Assembly: GCA_017402995.1 (NCBI GenBank) | Contig: JAFQOV010000025.1 | Span: forward strand, 91,669 to 155,668 | From: Candidatus Gastranaerophilales bacterium | GTDB taxonomy: Bacteria > Cyanobacteriota > Vampirovibrionia > Gastranaerophilales > Gastranaerophilaceae | Length of the DNA: 64,000 nt | Direction: 5' to 3' | In this document: in pieces, positions 7,786 to 15,348 of the stretch | How positions within the stretch are numbered: position 1 is the stretch's first letter | Layout of the letters: each line of letters starts with the position of its first letter | Notes under the pieces: generated by a model | Database searches by the model: none | Seen by the model: the letters and a program-made list of their open reading frames with translations, nothing else | Told to the model about the DNA's origin: nothing | Translations under genes and position numbers: made by a program

Positions 7786-9701
7786 TGGGAATATTAGATT
7801 GGATAACGCAGTCAGCGCAAAAACTCAAAGACGTTGAAAGCCAAATACACGCTGATTCGCAAGATGCTTACGAAGTTTATCAGAGAAATATTGTTTTAGA
7901 GCGCGAAATTGCTCAAAGAACAGAGGAATTGCGCCTTGCCAATCAAACCCTTTTAACTCTTGAACAAGTTTGGGACATGATGAACTCATCTCGCCCACTG
8001 TCAAGCGTTTTAGAAACAATTGTTTCAAGCTTATACGGCGAATTTGGTTATATTTATAGCTTTATTGCTCAAAAAGAATATGACGCAAAACACCCAACAT
8101 ATGCTCTTAAAACATATCTTGAAAACGAATTTTCAACTGATATGTCAAATTTAATTAATGAAAGCATTTTTGATTTTAAATTACACCCGCAAAAAGACGG
8201 GCTTATTGAACAAGCAATTGCGAAAAAAGAAGTAACATATTATATCAGCCTAAAAAGTTTTATCGAAGATAACTTAGAAGGGATTGATACAGAACGTTTA
8301 AGCGACTTTAGCGCAAAATTTGATATTAAAACAATTATCATTTTGCCAATTACAGTCCAAAATCAATTCAGTGGTTTTCTTTCAGTATTTTCACCAAGAA
8401 AAGAGCTAAAAGAAGATGAATTAAGCTTTTTAAACTTGTTCACAAGACAAATAGAGCTTGCAATTACAATTGCAAACTTGTTTGAAACTGTTAAAAAACA
8501 AGCTGTTACAGACCATTTAACAAATCTTTTCAACAGAAGATTTTTTGAAGACGCACTTCACCGCGAGGCAACTCGTTCTTTGCGTACAAAACAACCTTTC
8601 TGTTTGATTGGCGTTGACCTTGACCACTTGAAGCAAATCAACGACACATATGGTCACTCAATGGGCGATAAAGCTATTGCACAAATTGCCCAAGCAATCA
8701 CAAAAAACTCTAGAAGTGTTGATATCCCAGCGCGTTTTGGCGGCGAAGAATTTTTCATAATCTTACCTGGAATTGACGCAAAAGGCGGCATGATTGCAGC
8801 AGAACGTTTAAGAAGCTTCATTGAACAATCAGAAATCGAAGGGCTCGAAAAAGGAATTACAGCCTCACTCGGCGTATCAAGCTTTATTGAACAAACAACA
8901 AATATAGATGAACTTTTTGAAATGTGCGACAAGGCAATGTATTTATCTAAACAAAATGGCAGAAACCAAGTCACACTTGCAGATACAGAAAAAATCACAT
9001 CTTGGCAAGATATTGCAATTGATGCCTTTGTTGATATCTTAACTCAACATAGAATCCCATTTAGCAAAACACTTGCTGCAGATTTAATTGAAAAATTACA
9101 ATTAAAACAACAAGATTCAACAGGAACATCAACCCAAGAAACGCTATATAGCATTGTTGATTCAATTTCAAAATCATATTTCCCATTGTATCCTGATGGA
9201 AGTACAAAAAACAAAGTTCAACTTGCAACTTTAATTGCAAAAAGATTAAACCTTCCAAAAGGCGAAATAGACAAATTAAAAATTGCAACCTTGTTATATG
9301 ACATTGGCAACACCTTAATGCCAAAAGACTTATTAAAAAAAGCTGCGCCATTAAATAAAAAAGAAAAAAGCAAAATCGAAAAACACCCAATCATTGGCGC
9401 TCAAGAAATCTTAAAACCAATCTCATCTGTTGCAAATATTATCCCAATCATTGAACACCACCATGAAAATTGGGACGGAACGGGATATCCAAACAACAAA
9501 AAAGGCGAAGAAATTCCAATCACAGCACAAATTATTTTAATCGTGGATAGTTATTTTGCAATGATTTCATATCGTCCATACAGAAAAGCATATACTGTTG
9601 ATGAGGCGATTGAAGAAATCAAAGCAAATGCAAACAAAAAATATTCTCCTGAAGTCACAGAAGCATTCTCATATGCGATTGATGAATTCAAGAAATTATA
9701 A
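7785..9701 (+). CDS. GAF-GGDEF diguanylate cyclase with degenerate HD-GYP domain
   Basis: The 638-residue soluble protein has a coiled N terminus (about 1-60), a GAF-like sensor (60-235), a GGDEF domain (240-400) and an HD-GYP-like domain (about 470-638). The cyclase appears active: GGEEF is at 319-323, and an I-site RSVD (310-313) lies five residues before it. The HD-GYP domain keeps HHHENWDGTGYP (558-569), but the HD pair has become YD (LLYDIGN, 503-509), the following Lys is Asn, and the later Asp of the usual DAL motif is Phe (VDSYFAM). Phosphodiesterase activity is therefore doubtful. It lies 22 bp upstream of fliI, suggesting c-di-GMP control of motility. Confidence 0.88.
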   Translation: MGILDWITQSAQKLKDVESQIHADSQDAYEVYQRNIVLEREIAQRTEELRLANQTLLTLEQVWDMMNSSRPLSSVLETIVSSLYGEFGYIYSFIAQKEYDAKHPTYALKTYLENEFSTDMSNLINESIFDFKLHPQKDGLIEQAIAKKEVTYYISLKSFIEDNLEGIDTERLSDFSAKFDIKTIIILPITVQNQFSGFLSVFSPRKELKEDELSFLNLFTRQIELAITIANLFETVKKQAVTDHLTNLFNRRFFEDALHREATRSLRTKQPFCLIGVDLDHLKQINDTYGHSMGDKAIAQIAQAITKNSRSVDIPARFGGEEFFIILPGIDAKGGMIAAERLRSFIEQSEIEGLEKGITASLGVSSFIEQTTNIDELFEMCDKAMYLSKQNGRNQVTLADTEKITSWQDIAIDAFVDILTQHRIPFSKTLAADLIEKLQLKQQDSTGTSTQETLYSIVDSISKSYFPLYPDGSTKNKVQLATLIAKRLNLPKGEIDKLKIATLLYDIGNTLMPKDLLKKAAPLNKKEKSKIEKHPIIGAQEILKPISSVANIIPIIEHHHENWDGTGYPNNKKGEEIPITAQIILIVDSYFAMISYRPYRKAYTVDEAIEEIKANANKKYSPEVTEAFSYAIDEFKKL

Positions 9702-9710
9702 TTTAGATGG

Positions 9711-9724
9711 TATAATATTTTAAA
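9711..9724 (+). promoter_or_regulatory. -10 box 7 nt before fliI (leaderless start)
   Basis: A perfect TATAAT (9711-9716) lies 7 nt before the fliI ATG at 9724, with no Shine-Dalgarno sequence between them. The -35 region is weak. fliI may also be co-transcribed with the upstream GGDEF gene. Confidence 0.5.
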
Positions 9725-11070
9725 TGAACGAGAATATAGAATATAAAATTCAACAAATGAAACAAAAGGCATATTCAACCATCGAAAATGCCAGCTTATA
9801 TAAGTACAAAGGCGTCGTTTCAAAGCTTTTGGGCTTAACTGTTGAGGTTAAATTACCAGGGTTAAAAATTGGCGACTTATGCTATATTCAAACACATACC
9901 GGAGAGCGCAAAGCAGCAGAAGTCCAAGCTTTCAAGGGTGATGTTGCGCAACTTTTGCTTTTATATGATGGCGAAGGAATTGGACAAGGTTCACTAGTTG
10001 AAACAACAGGCGGACCAATTTTGTTCCCTGTTGGAGATTTTTTACTTGGCAGATTGGTTAACCCTTTAGGTGAACCAATGGATTCAAGACCGTTGGATTT
10101 GACAAATGCTAAATATATGAACATCAACGGCACAATTCCAGACGCTTTCCATAGACCAATCATCACAGAGCAAATGTCCACAGGGGTTCGCGTCATTGAC
10201 GGACTTTTAACCATGGGAACAGGGCAACGTATGGGGCTTTTTGCAGGTTCTGGGGTTGGTAAATCAACACTTTTGGGTATGATTGCAAGAAACTCTGACG
10301 CTGATGTCAACGTAGTTGCACTGATTGGTGAACGTGGTCGTGAAGTAAAAGAATTTATTGTTGACGCACTTAAAGAAGAAGGTATGAAAAAATCTGTTCT
10401 TGTTTGCGCAACAGGTGACCAACCTCCTCTAATCAGAATGAAGTGTTTGCTTGCTGCAACAACAGTTTGTGAATATTTTAGAGATCAAGGCAAAAAAGTA
10501 TTTTTAATGACAGACACAGTAACACGTTGCGCAATGGCGGGGCGTGAAGTTGGCTTGTCATTGGGCGAACCACCAACAATGAAAGGTTATCCACCATCAA
10601 TTTTCTCTTGGCTTCAAAGAGCGCTTGAGCGCACAGGAAACTCCGAAAAAGGTTCTATTACAGCGCTATACACAGTATTGATGGAAGGTGATGATATCAC
10701 AGACCCAATCGTTGACATTGTCCGTGGTATTGTAGACGGTCATATTTTCTTATCAAGAAAAGTGGCAGAACAAAACCATTACCCTGCAATCGATTCTCTT
10801 GGTTCTATTTCAAGGCTGATGAGCGCTATTGCTGACCCTGAACACAAAGAAGCAGCTGGTAAAATGAGAAATTTACTAGCGCTATACAGGGAAAACAAAG
10901 ACTTGATTGATGTTGGTATGTATCAAATGGGGTCAAATCCAAAACTTGACATTGCAATCGAATTAATGCCACAAATTAACGCATTTTTACAACAAAGAAC
11001 AACGGATATCGTCTCAATGGATACAACAATTAACACATTAAAAGACATGATGAGAGGTGTCGAGCTTTAA
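9724..11070 (+). CDS. fliI: Flagellar export ATPase FliI
   Basis: FliI is the F1-beta-like ATPase of the flagellar type III export apparatus. The 448-residue protein has Walker A GSGVGKST (about 175-182) and the family segment AMAGREVGLSLGEPPTMKGY, both typical of FliI/YscN. Because an authentic flagellar operon lies at 42-51 kb, the flagellar role is preferred over a virulence secretion role. No fliH or fliJ flanks it; it stands alone after a GGDEF gene. Its stop overlaps the convergent kinase-like gene by 4 bp. Confidence 0.93.
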   Translation: MNENIEYKIQQMKQKAYSTIENASLYKYKGVVSKLLGLTVEVKLPGLKIGDLCYIQTHTGERKAAEVQAFKGDVAQLLLLYDGEGIGQGSLVETTGGPILFPVGDFLLGRLVNPLGEPMDSRPLDLTNAKYMNINGTIPDAFHRPIITEQMSTGVRVIDGLLTMGTGQRMGLFAGSGVGKSTLLGMIARNSDADVNVVALIGERGREVKEFIVDALKEEGMKKSVLVCATGDQPPLIRMKCLLAATTVCEYFRDQGKKVFLMTDTVTRCAMAGREVGLSLGEPPTMKGYPPSIFSWLQRALERTGNSEKGSITALYTVLMEGDDITDPIVDIVRGIVDGHIFLSRKVAEQNHYPAIDSLGSISRLMSAIADPEHKEAAGKMRNLLALYRENKDLIDVGMYQMGSNPKLDIAIELMPQINAFLQQRTTDIVSMDTTINTLKDMMRGVEL

Positions 11071-11693
11071 TTGATTTTGTTTGGAATTTTTAATTCAACA
11101 ATTACTTTTTCTTTTGTTTTTGTAAATTTAATGTCTGTTTTAATTGCTTTTGCAAGCTTTTGACAAAAATCTAATCCCAAAGAAAATCCGCTTTTTTGTG
11201 CTGAATATAAATTTTCAAAAATTATCAAAACACCGTTTTGCTTTTTAACCATTTCAATATATGCGTTTTGATTTTCACTTGCATGAAAAGCAATGTTTGA
11301 AATAATATTTCCAATTATGCTAGACAAAAATATTTCAATAGAATTAACGCAATATTCCTGATTTTCATAGACAAAATCTATGCAAATATTTTTTTCAATC
11401 AAAATTTGCTTACAATTTTCAATTTTTTGATTAATTATTTTTTTAATATCACAAAGCGAATTATTATTTTCGAATTTACCTAATTTAAAACTGTAATTTA
11501 CCAAAAAATTTTCAATATATTCTATTGTATCTATTATTGTTTTAAAAATTTCTTTGTTTAATTCGTTATCTAATCTATTTTGCAAACCGATTTTAATGCT
11601 ATACAAAGGACTTTTGATATCATGCAAAATATTTGCGATTACTTTTTCATTTTCGCTAATAATCAAAGTTGTCTTGTCTACTGTTTTTTCCAT
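11067..11693 (-). CDS. Small soluble histidine-kinase-like protein
   Basis: This 208-residue protein has no membrane segment. It has an H-box (NILHDIKSPLYSIKIGLQNR, about 22-41) with the phosphoacceptor His, an N-box-like segment (SSIIGNIISNIAFHAS) and a G2-like segment (SGFSLGLDFCQKLAKA). The G1 box, normally DxGxG, is replaced by ENLYSAQKSG. It therefore looks like a minimal HisKA-HATPase kinase with a weakened ATP site, or a phosphotransfer or docking protein. It is convergent with fliI and has no response regulator beside it. Confidence 0.6.
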   Translation of the reverse strand: MEKTVDKTTLIISENEKVIANILHDIKSPLYSIKIGLQNRLDNELNKEIFKTIIDTIEYIENFLVNYSFKLGKFENNNSLCDIKKIINQKIENCKQILIEKNICIDFVYENQEYCVNSIEIFLSSIIGNIISNIAFHASENQNAYIEMVKKQNGVLIIFENLYSAQKSGFSLGLDFCQKLAKAIKTDIKFTKTKEKVIVELKIPNKIN

Positions 11694-11755
11694 AGTTTAA
11701 AATTAGCTTTCTATAAGAAAAAAATAAATTACCAACTCGGGTTATTTTTAAACCT

Positions 11756-11783
11756 TTGCGCAAAATTTTTTTTCATATACAAT
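11756..11783 (+). promoter_or_regulatory. Promoter of pgi
   Basis: TTGCGC (11756-11761), a 16-nt spacer and TACAAT (11778-11783) precede the pgi ATG by 24 nt, with GAGGGTGAC as ribosome binding site. This gene has an ordinary leader, unlike several others in the window. Confidence 0.45.
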
Positions 11784-11807
11784 GAAAAATATCAAAGAGG
11801 GTGACAA

Positions 11808-13190
11808 ATGATTAAATTTGACTATAAAAACGTCACAGACGAGGTTATTGGCGCTGAAGGATTAAACTTGTGCCATGCTTTTGACGTGTGGTCAGATAAA
11901 ATTCAAGAAATTATCACCAACTTAAATATGAAAAAAGACAAGCCTGGCGCTTGGCTTCAATGGATGAATTTAGGATATAACGAAGAAACTGTTTGGTATG
12001 TTAAAGAATTTGCCGCAATGGTAGAAGGCAGATTTGATAACGTTTTAGTTCTTGGTATTGGCGGTTCGGCGCTTGGCGCAAAAGCTTTATCTGAAGCGCT
12101 TTTAAAACCATATTGGAATTTCTTAGACAAAGAACAAAGAGAAAACTTACCAAGAATTTTCTTTTTAGATAATATCGACCCAGACGAAATCGACGCCCTT
12201 TTAAATATTTTAGATTTAAAGAAAACTTTAGTTAATGTAATCACAAAATCTGGCTCAACCGCTGAAACAATGAGCCAATTTATGGTTCTCAAAGACAAGA
12301 TGCACGAACTTTTAGGTGATGATTACAGAAAAAACATTGTCGCTACAACAGATAAACAATCTGGTATTTTAAGACAACTAGCAAACGAAGAAGGCTATAA
12401 AACCTTTGTTGTTCCAGATGATGTCGGTGGTCGTTTTAGCGTATTTTCGGCTGTTGGACTTGTGCCTTTAGCTTTAGTTGGCATTGATATCGACGAAATT
12501 ATTCGCGGTATTAAAATCATGGATTTAGCTTTAAAAAATACTGATATCAAAAAAAATATCGCAGCGCAAAATGCCCTAATTCATTATTTAATGGACACTG
12601 AAAAAGGCAAATATCTATCTGTTATGATGCCTTATTCGTCTCGTATGAAATATGTTGCAGATTGGTACACTCAACTTTGGGCAGAGTCATTGGGCAAAGA
12701 GTTTGATAGAGAAGGAAACAAAATCAATAATGGTCCAACTCCAATCAAAGCGCTTGGTGCAACCGACCAACACTCTCAAATTCAACTATACAACGAAGGT
12801 AAAAATGACAAGGTAATCACATTTATTCGTCTCGAAGAATATGATAAAACTGTTGAAATTCCAAATATTTTTGAATATACAGGTGTTAACTATCTTGGTG
12901 GAAAATCAATCAATCGCTTAATTAACGCTGAAGCTGACGCTACAAAAGTTGCATTGTGCGATTTTAAACGTCCAAATTTAACAATAACTTTGCCAAAAAT
13001 TAATGAATATTATTTAGCTCAACTGTTTTATATGTTTGAAATGCAAACAGCTATAATTGGCGAATTATATAACATTGACGCATTTAATCAACCAGGTGTT
13101 GAACAAGCCAAAAATTATACCTATGCTTTGATGGGCAGATTGGGTTATGAAGAATCTGCACAAGAATTAACTAAAAAATTGAATTCATAA
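11808..13190 (+). CDS. pgi: Glucose-6-phosphate isomerase
   Basis: This enzyme interconverts glucose 6-phosphate and fructose 6-phosphate in glycolysis and gluconeogenesis. The 460-residue protein is the short bacterial form. It has the phosphosugar-binding loop LVLGIGGSALGAKAL (about 74-88), the segment VITKSGSTAETM, and the catalytic-region motif GATDQHSQIQLYNEG. A GAGGGTGAC ribosome binding site precedes the ATG. The agmatinase-family gene follows after 9 bp, so the two are probably co-transcribed. Confidence 0.96.
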   Translation: MIKFDYKNVTDEVIGAEGLNLCHAFDVWSDKIQEIITNLNMKKDKPGAWLQWMNLGYNEETVWYVKEFAAMVEGRFDNVLVLGIGGSALGAKALSEALLKPYWNFLDKEQRENLPRIFFLDNIDPDEIDALLNILDLKKTLVNVITKSGSTAETMSQFMVLKDKMHELLGDDYRKNIVATTDKQSGILRQLANEEGYKTFVVPDDVGGRFSVFSAVGLVPLALVGIDIDEIIRGIKIMDLALKNTDIKKNIAAQNALIHYLMDTEKGKYLSVMMPYSSRMKYVADWYTQLWAESLGKEFDREGNKINNGPTPIKALGATDQHSQIQLYNEGKNDKVITFIRLEEYDKTVEIPNIFEYTGVNYLGGKSINRLINAEADATKVALCDFKRPNLTITLPKINEYYLAQLFYMFEMQTAIIGELYNIDAFNQPGVEQAKNYTYALMGRLGYEESAQELTKKLNS

Positions 13191-13199
13191 AGGAAAAAG

Positions 13200-14036
13200 A
13201 TGTTAAAAGGTCCATTTTTATCAAAAGATTTTATTGGCGCAAATCCTGATTATAATTCATCTAAAATTGTAATGCTTGGAATGCCATATGATTGTACATG
13301 TTCAAATCGCGCAGGTACACGCTTTGGCCCACAGGCAATGCGTCTTGAAAGCATTGGAATTGAAACATATTCTCCATTTTTTGATATCGAAATGGAAGAT
13401 ACATCTTTTTATGACGCTGGTGACTTGGAATATCCTTTTGGAAACGCTCAAAAAGCACTTGATATTACAGAAGAAAACGTTGATTGTATTTATAATGACA
13501 ATAAAAAACTCCTTGGTATTGGCGGAGAACATTTAATTACTCTTGCAAGCGTTAAATCTGTTTTAAAAAAATATGATAACGTTGCTGTTATTCAATTTGA
13601 CGCTCATACGGATTTAAGAAAACAATACCTTGGAGAAGAATTAACACACAGCGGAGTGATGTATCAAATCGCTCAATTAATTGGTTATGAAAATATTGCT
13701 CAAATTGGCTTAAGAAGTGGCGAAAAAGAAGAATTTGACATAGTTAAAAAATATTCAACCCTTAAGACAAAAAAAGAAGAATTGGATAAATTTAAAGACA
13801 AAAATATCTTTTTGACCATAGATTTAGACGTCCTAGACCCAAGTTTGATGAGTGGAGTTGGAACACCAGAGGCTGGCGGTTTAACCTATCTTGAGCTTTT
13901 GGATTGGTTAAAACACTTGAAAAACTTTAACATCATTGGGGCAGATATTATGGAGCTTGCTCCTGATATTGATATCACAAAAACTTCAACTGCAACGGCT
14001 TGCAAGCTTGTTAGAGAAGTTTTAGCACTTCTTTAA
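13200..14036 (+). CDS. speB: Agmatinase/arginase-family ureohydrolase
   Basis: The 278-residue protein keeps all Mn-binding motifs of the ureohydrolase family: GGEH (about 104-107), DAHTD (FDAHTDLR) and DLDVLDPSLMSGVGTPE. Such enzymes release urea from agmatine, arginine or related guanidino compounds. Overall length and the SGVGTPE segment fit agmatinase (putrescine synthesis) best, but substrate cannot be fixed from sequence. It follows pgi by 9 bp. Its 3' end overlaps the convergent coaE by 26 bp. Confidence 0.8.
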   Translation: MLKGPFLSKDFIGANPDYNSSKIVMLGMPYDCTCSNRAGTRFGPQAMRLESIGIETYSPFFDIEMEDTSFYDAGDLEYPFGNAQKALDITEENVDCIYNDNKKLLGIGGEHLITLASVKSVLKKYDNVAVIQFDAHTDLRKQYLGEELTHSGVMYQIAQLIGYENIAQIGLRSGEKEEFDIVKKYSTLKTKKEELDKFKDKNIFLTIDLDVLDPSLMSGVGTPEAGGLTYLELLDWLKHLKNFNIIGADIMELAPDIDITKTSTATACKLVREVLALL

Positions 14037-14559
14037 CTCTTTGCTTTAATTCATCAATTGTAGAATTATTTTGAATTATGATATCGGCAAGATGTTTATT
14101 ATTTTGTTGCGAATTAATTCTTTTTGATGCTTCAGTTTCAGCTAAATTATTTCGCTTCATCAAGCGCTCAAGGCGAAGCTTTGGGTCTGCTTCAACAAAA
14201 ATTGTCTTATCAAAAAATTTGCTAAATCCGCTCTCAAAAAGCAACGCCCCCGAAACAAAAAGCTTATCTTGGGCTTTATTTTCATCAAAAATTTTAAACA
14301 TTTCATCTTTAATCATTGGATGGATAATATTTTCAAGAGTTTTTAACTTATTTTTATCATTGAAAACAATTTTAGATACTTCAGTGCGTTCAAAAGTATC
14401 GAACTCAGATTTTAATTTTTGCTTTAAAACTTCGCTATTTTCAAACAAAGAATGCGTTGTTTTATCAAGGTCAAAAACCTTATACCCGCAATCAGATATA
14501 ATCTTTTCGACTTGACTTTTGCCAGATGCAATATTACCTGTAATTCCTACTTTTAACAT
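14011..14559 (-). CDS. coaE: Dephospho-CoA kinase
   Basis: CoaE phosphorylates dephospho-CoA in the last step of coenzyme A synthesis. The 182-residue protein has an N-terminal P-loop (GITGNIASGKSQ, about 5-16), the DLDKTTHSLF segment, and the LRLERLMKRNN lid region. It is slightly shorter than average (about 200). On the minus strand TAAAAT lies 6 nt before the ATG. The pantothenate genes panB and panC of the same pathway lie 24 kb away. Its 3' end overlaps the speB-like gene. Confidence 0.9.
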   Translation of the reverse strand: MLKVGITGNIASGKSQVEKIISDCGYKVFDLDKTTHSLFENSEVLKQKLKSEFDTFERTEVSKIVFNDKNKLKTLENIIHPMIKDEMFKIFDENKAQDKLFVSGALLFESGFSKFFDKTIFVEADPKLRLERLMKRNNLAETEASKRINSQQNNKHLADIIIQNNSTIDELKQRVKEVLKLL

Positions 14560-14619
14560 AACTTTATTTTAACTTAAAATTATAGTATAATTCAATTGAT
14601 ATTTTACGAGGAGATTATT

Positions 14620-15348
14620 ATGTCATCAAATCCAATGATAAAATCAAACGTTCAAGAAAATGTTATTCTTGAAGGCAAACCAATGACTATTCAAGGAGCA
14701 ATTAATAAAACTCTTATTCTTCTAGGAATTGTTATTTTAAGCGGATTATATACTTGGAACCTTTGTGCGCAAGGTTTTTCAGATAAAGCTGGTTTAATGG
14801 CAGTTGTGGCTTCTGTTGCTGGTTTAATTTTGGCAATCGTTGCAAGCTTTAATCCAAAGTCATCTCCAATCACAGCGCCAGCATATGCAGTTTGTGAAGG
14901 GCTTGTAGTTGGTTCTGTCAGCTTTATGTACGCAAGTTTATATGAAGGAATTATTGTTAACGCAGTTACAATAACTCTAATCACTTTGTTATCAATGCTT
15001 TTATTGTACAAAACCAAAACAATCCAAGCAACACCAACCTTTAGAAAAATCATTTTCACGTCAACTGTTGCTGTTGCAATATTTTACTTAGCAGGTTTCA
15101 TTGGCGCACTTTTAGGTCACCCAATGACAATATTTAACGGCTCAAGCCTTGGAATTGGCGTCAGCCTTTTAATCTGTGCAATTGCAGCGTTCAATTTCAT
15201 TTTGGACTTTGATTTCATTGAACAAGGACAAAACAGAAATTTGCCAGAATATTTTGAATGGTATGGCGGTTTTGCACTTTTAGTAACTGTTATTTGGTTA
15301 TATTTTGAAATTTTAAGACTTCTAGCTCAATTCTCAAGACGTGATTAA
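14620..15348 (+). CDS. Bax inhibitor-1 family membrane protein (YccA/YbhL-like)
   Basis: From the ATG at 14620 this is a 242-residue protein with about seven membrane segments and the BI-1/TMBIM pattern, including the acidic ending LDFDFIEQG before the last helices. Bacterial members include a pH-sensitive Ca2+ leak channel and the FtsH modulator YccA; which role applies is unknown. A clear AGGAG lies before this ATG, so the upstream in-frame start at 14596 is rejected. TATAAT lies at 14586-14591. Its TAA overlaps the ATG of recJ (TAATG), so the two are coupled. Confidence 0.85.
   Translation: MSSNPMIKSNVQENVILEGKPMTIQGAINKTLILLGIVILSGLYTWNLCAQGFSDKAGLMAVVASVAGLILAIVASFNPKSSPITAPAYAVCEGLVVGSVSFMYASLYEGIIVNAVTITLITLLSMLLLYKTKTIQATPTFRKIIFTSTVAVAIFYLAGFIGALLGHPMTIFNGSSLGIGVSLLICAIAAFNFILDFDFIEQGQNRNLPEYFEWYGGFALLVTVIWLYFEILRLLAQFSRRD

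Noticed and set aside
8654..8998. 114-codon minus-strand frame opposite the GGDEF domain
   Set aside because: The opposite strand encodes an intact GGEEF motif. Ser-rich composition marks it as an antisense shadow.
9888..10310. 140-codon minus-strand frame opposite fliI
   Set aside because: fliI is clear. The Pro/Ser-rich product with no motif is an antisense shadow.
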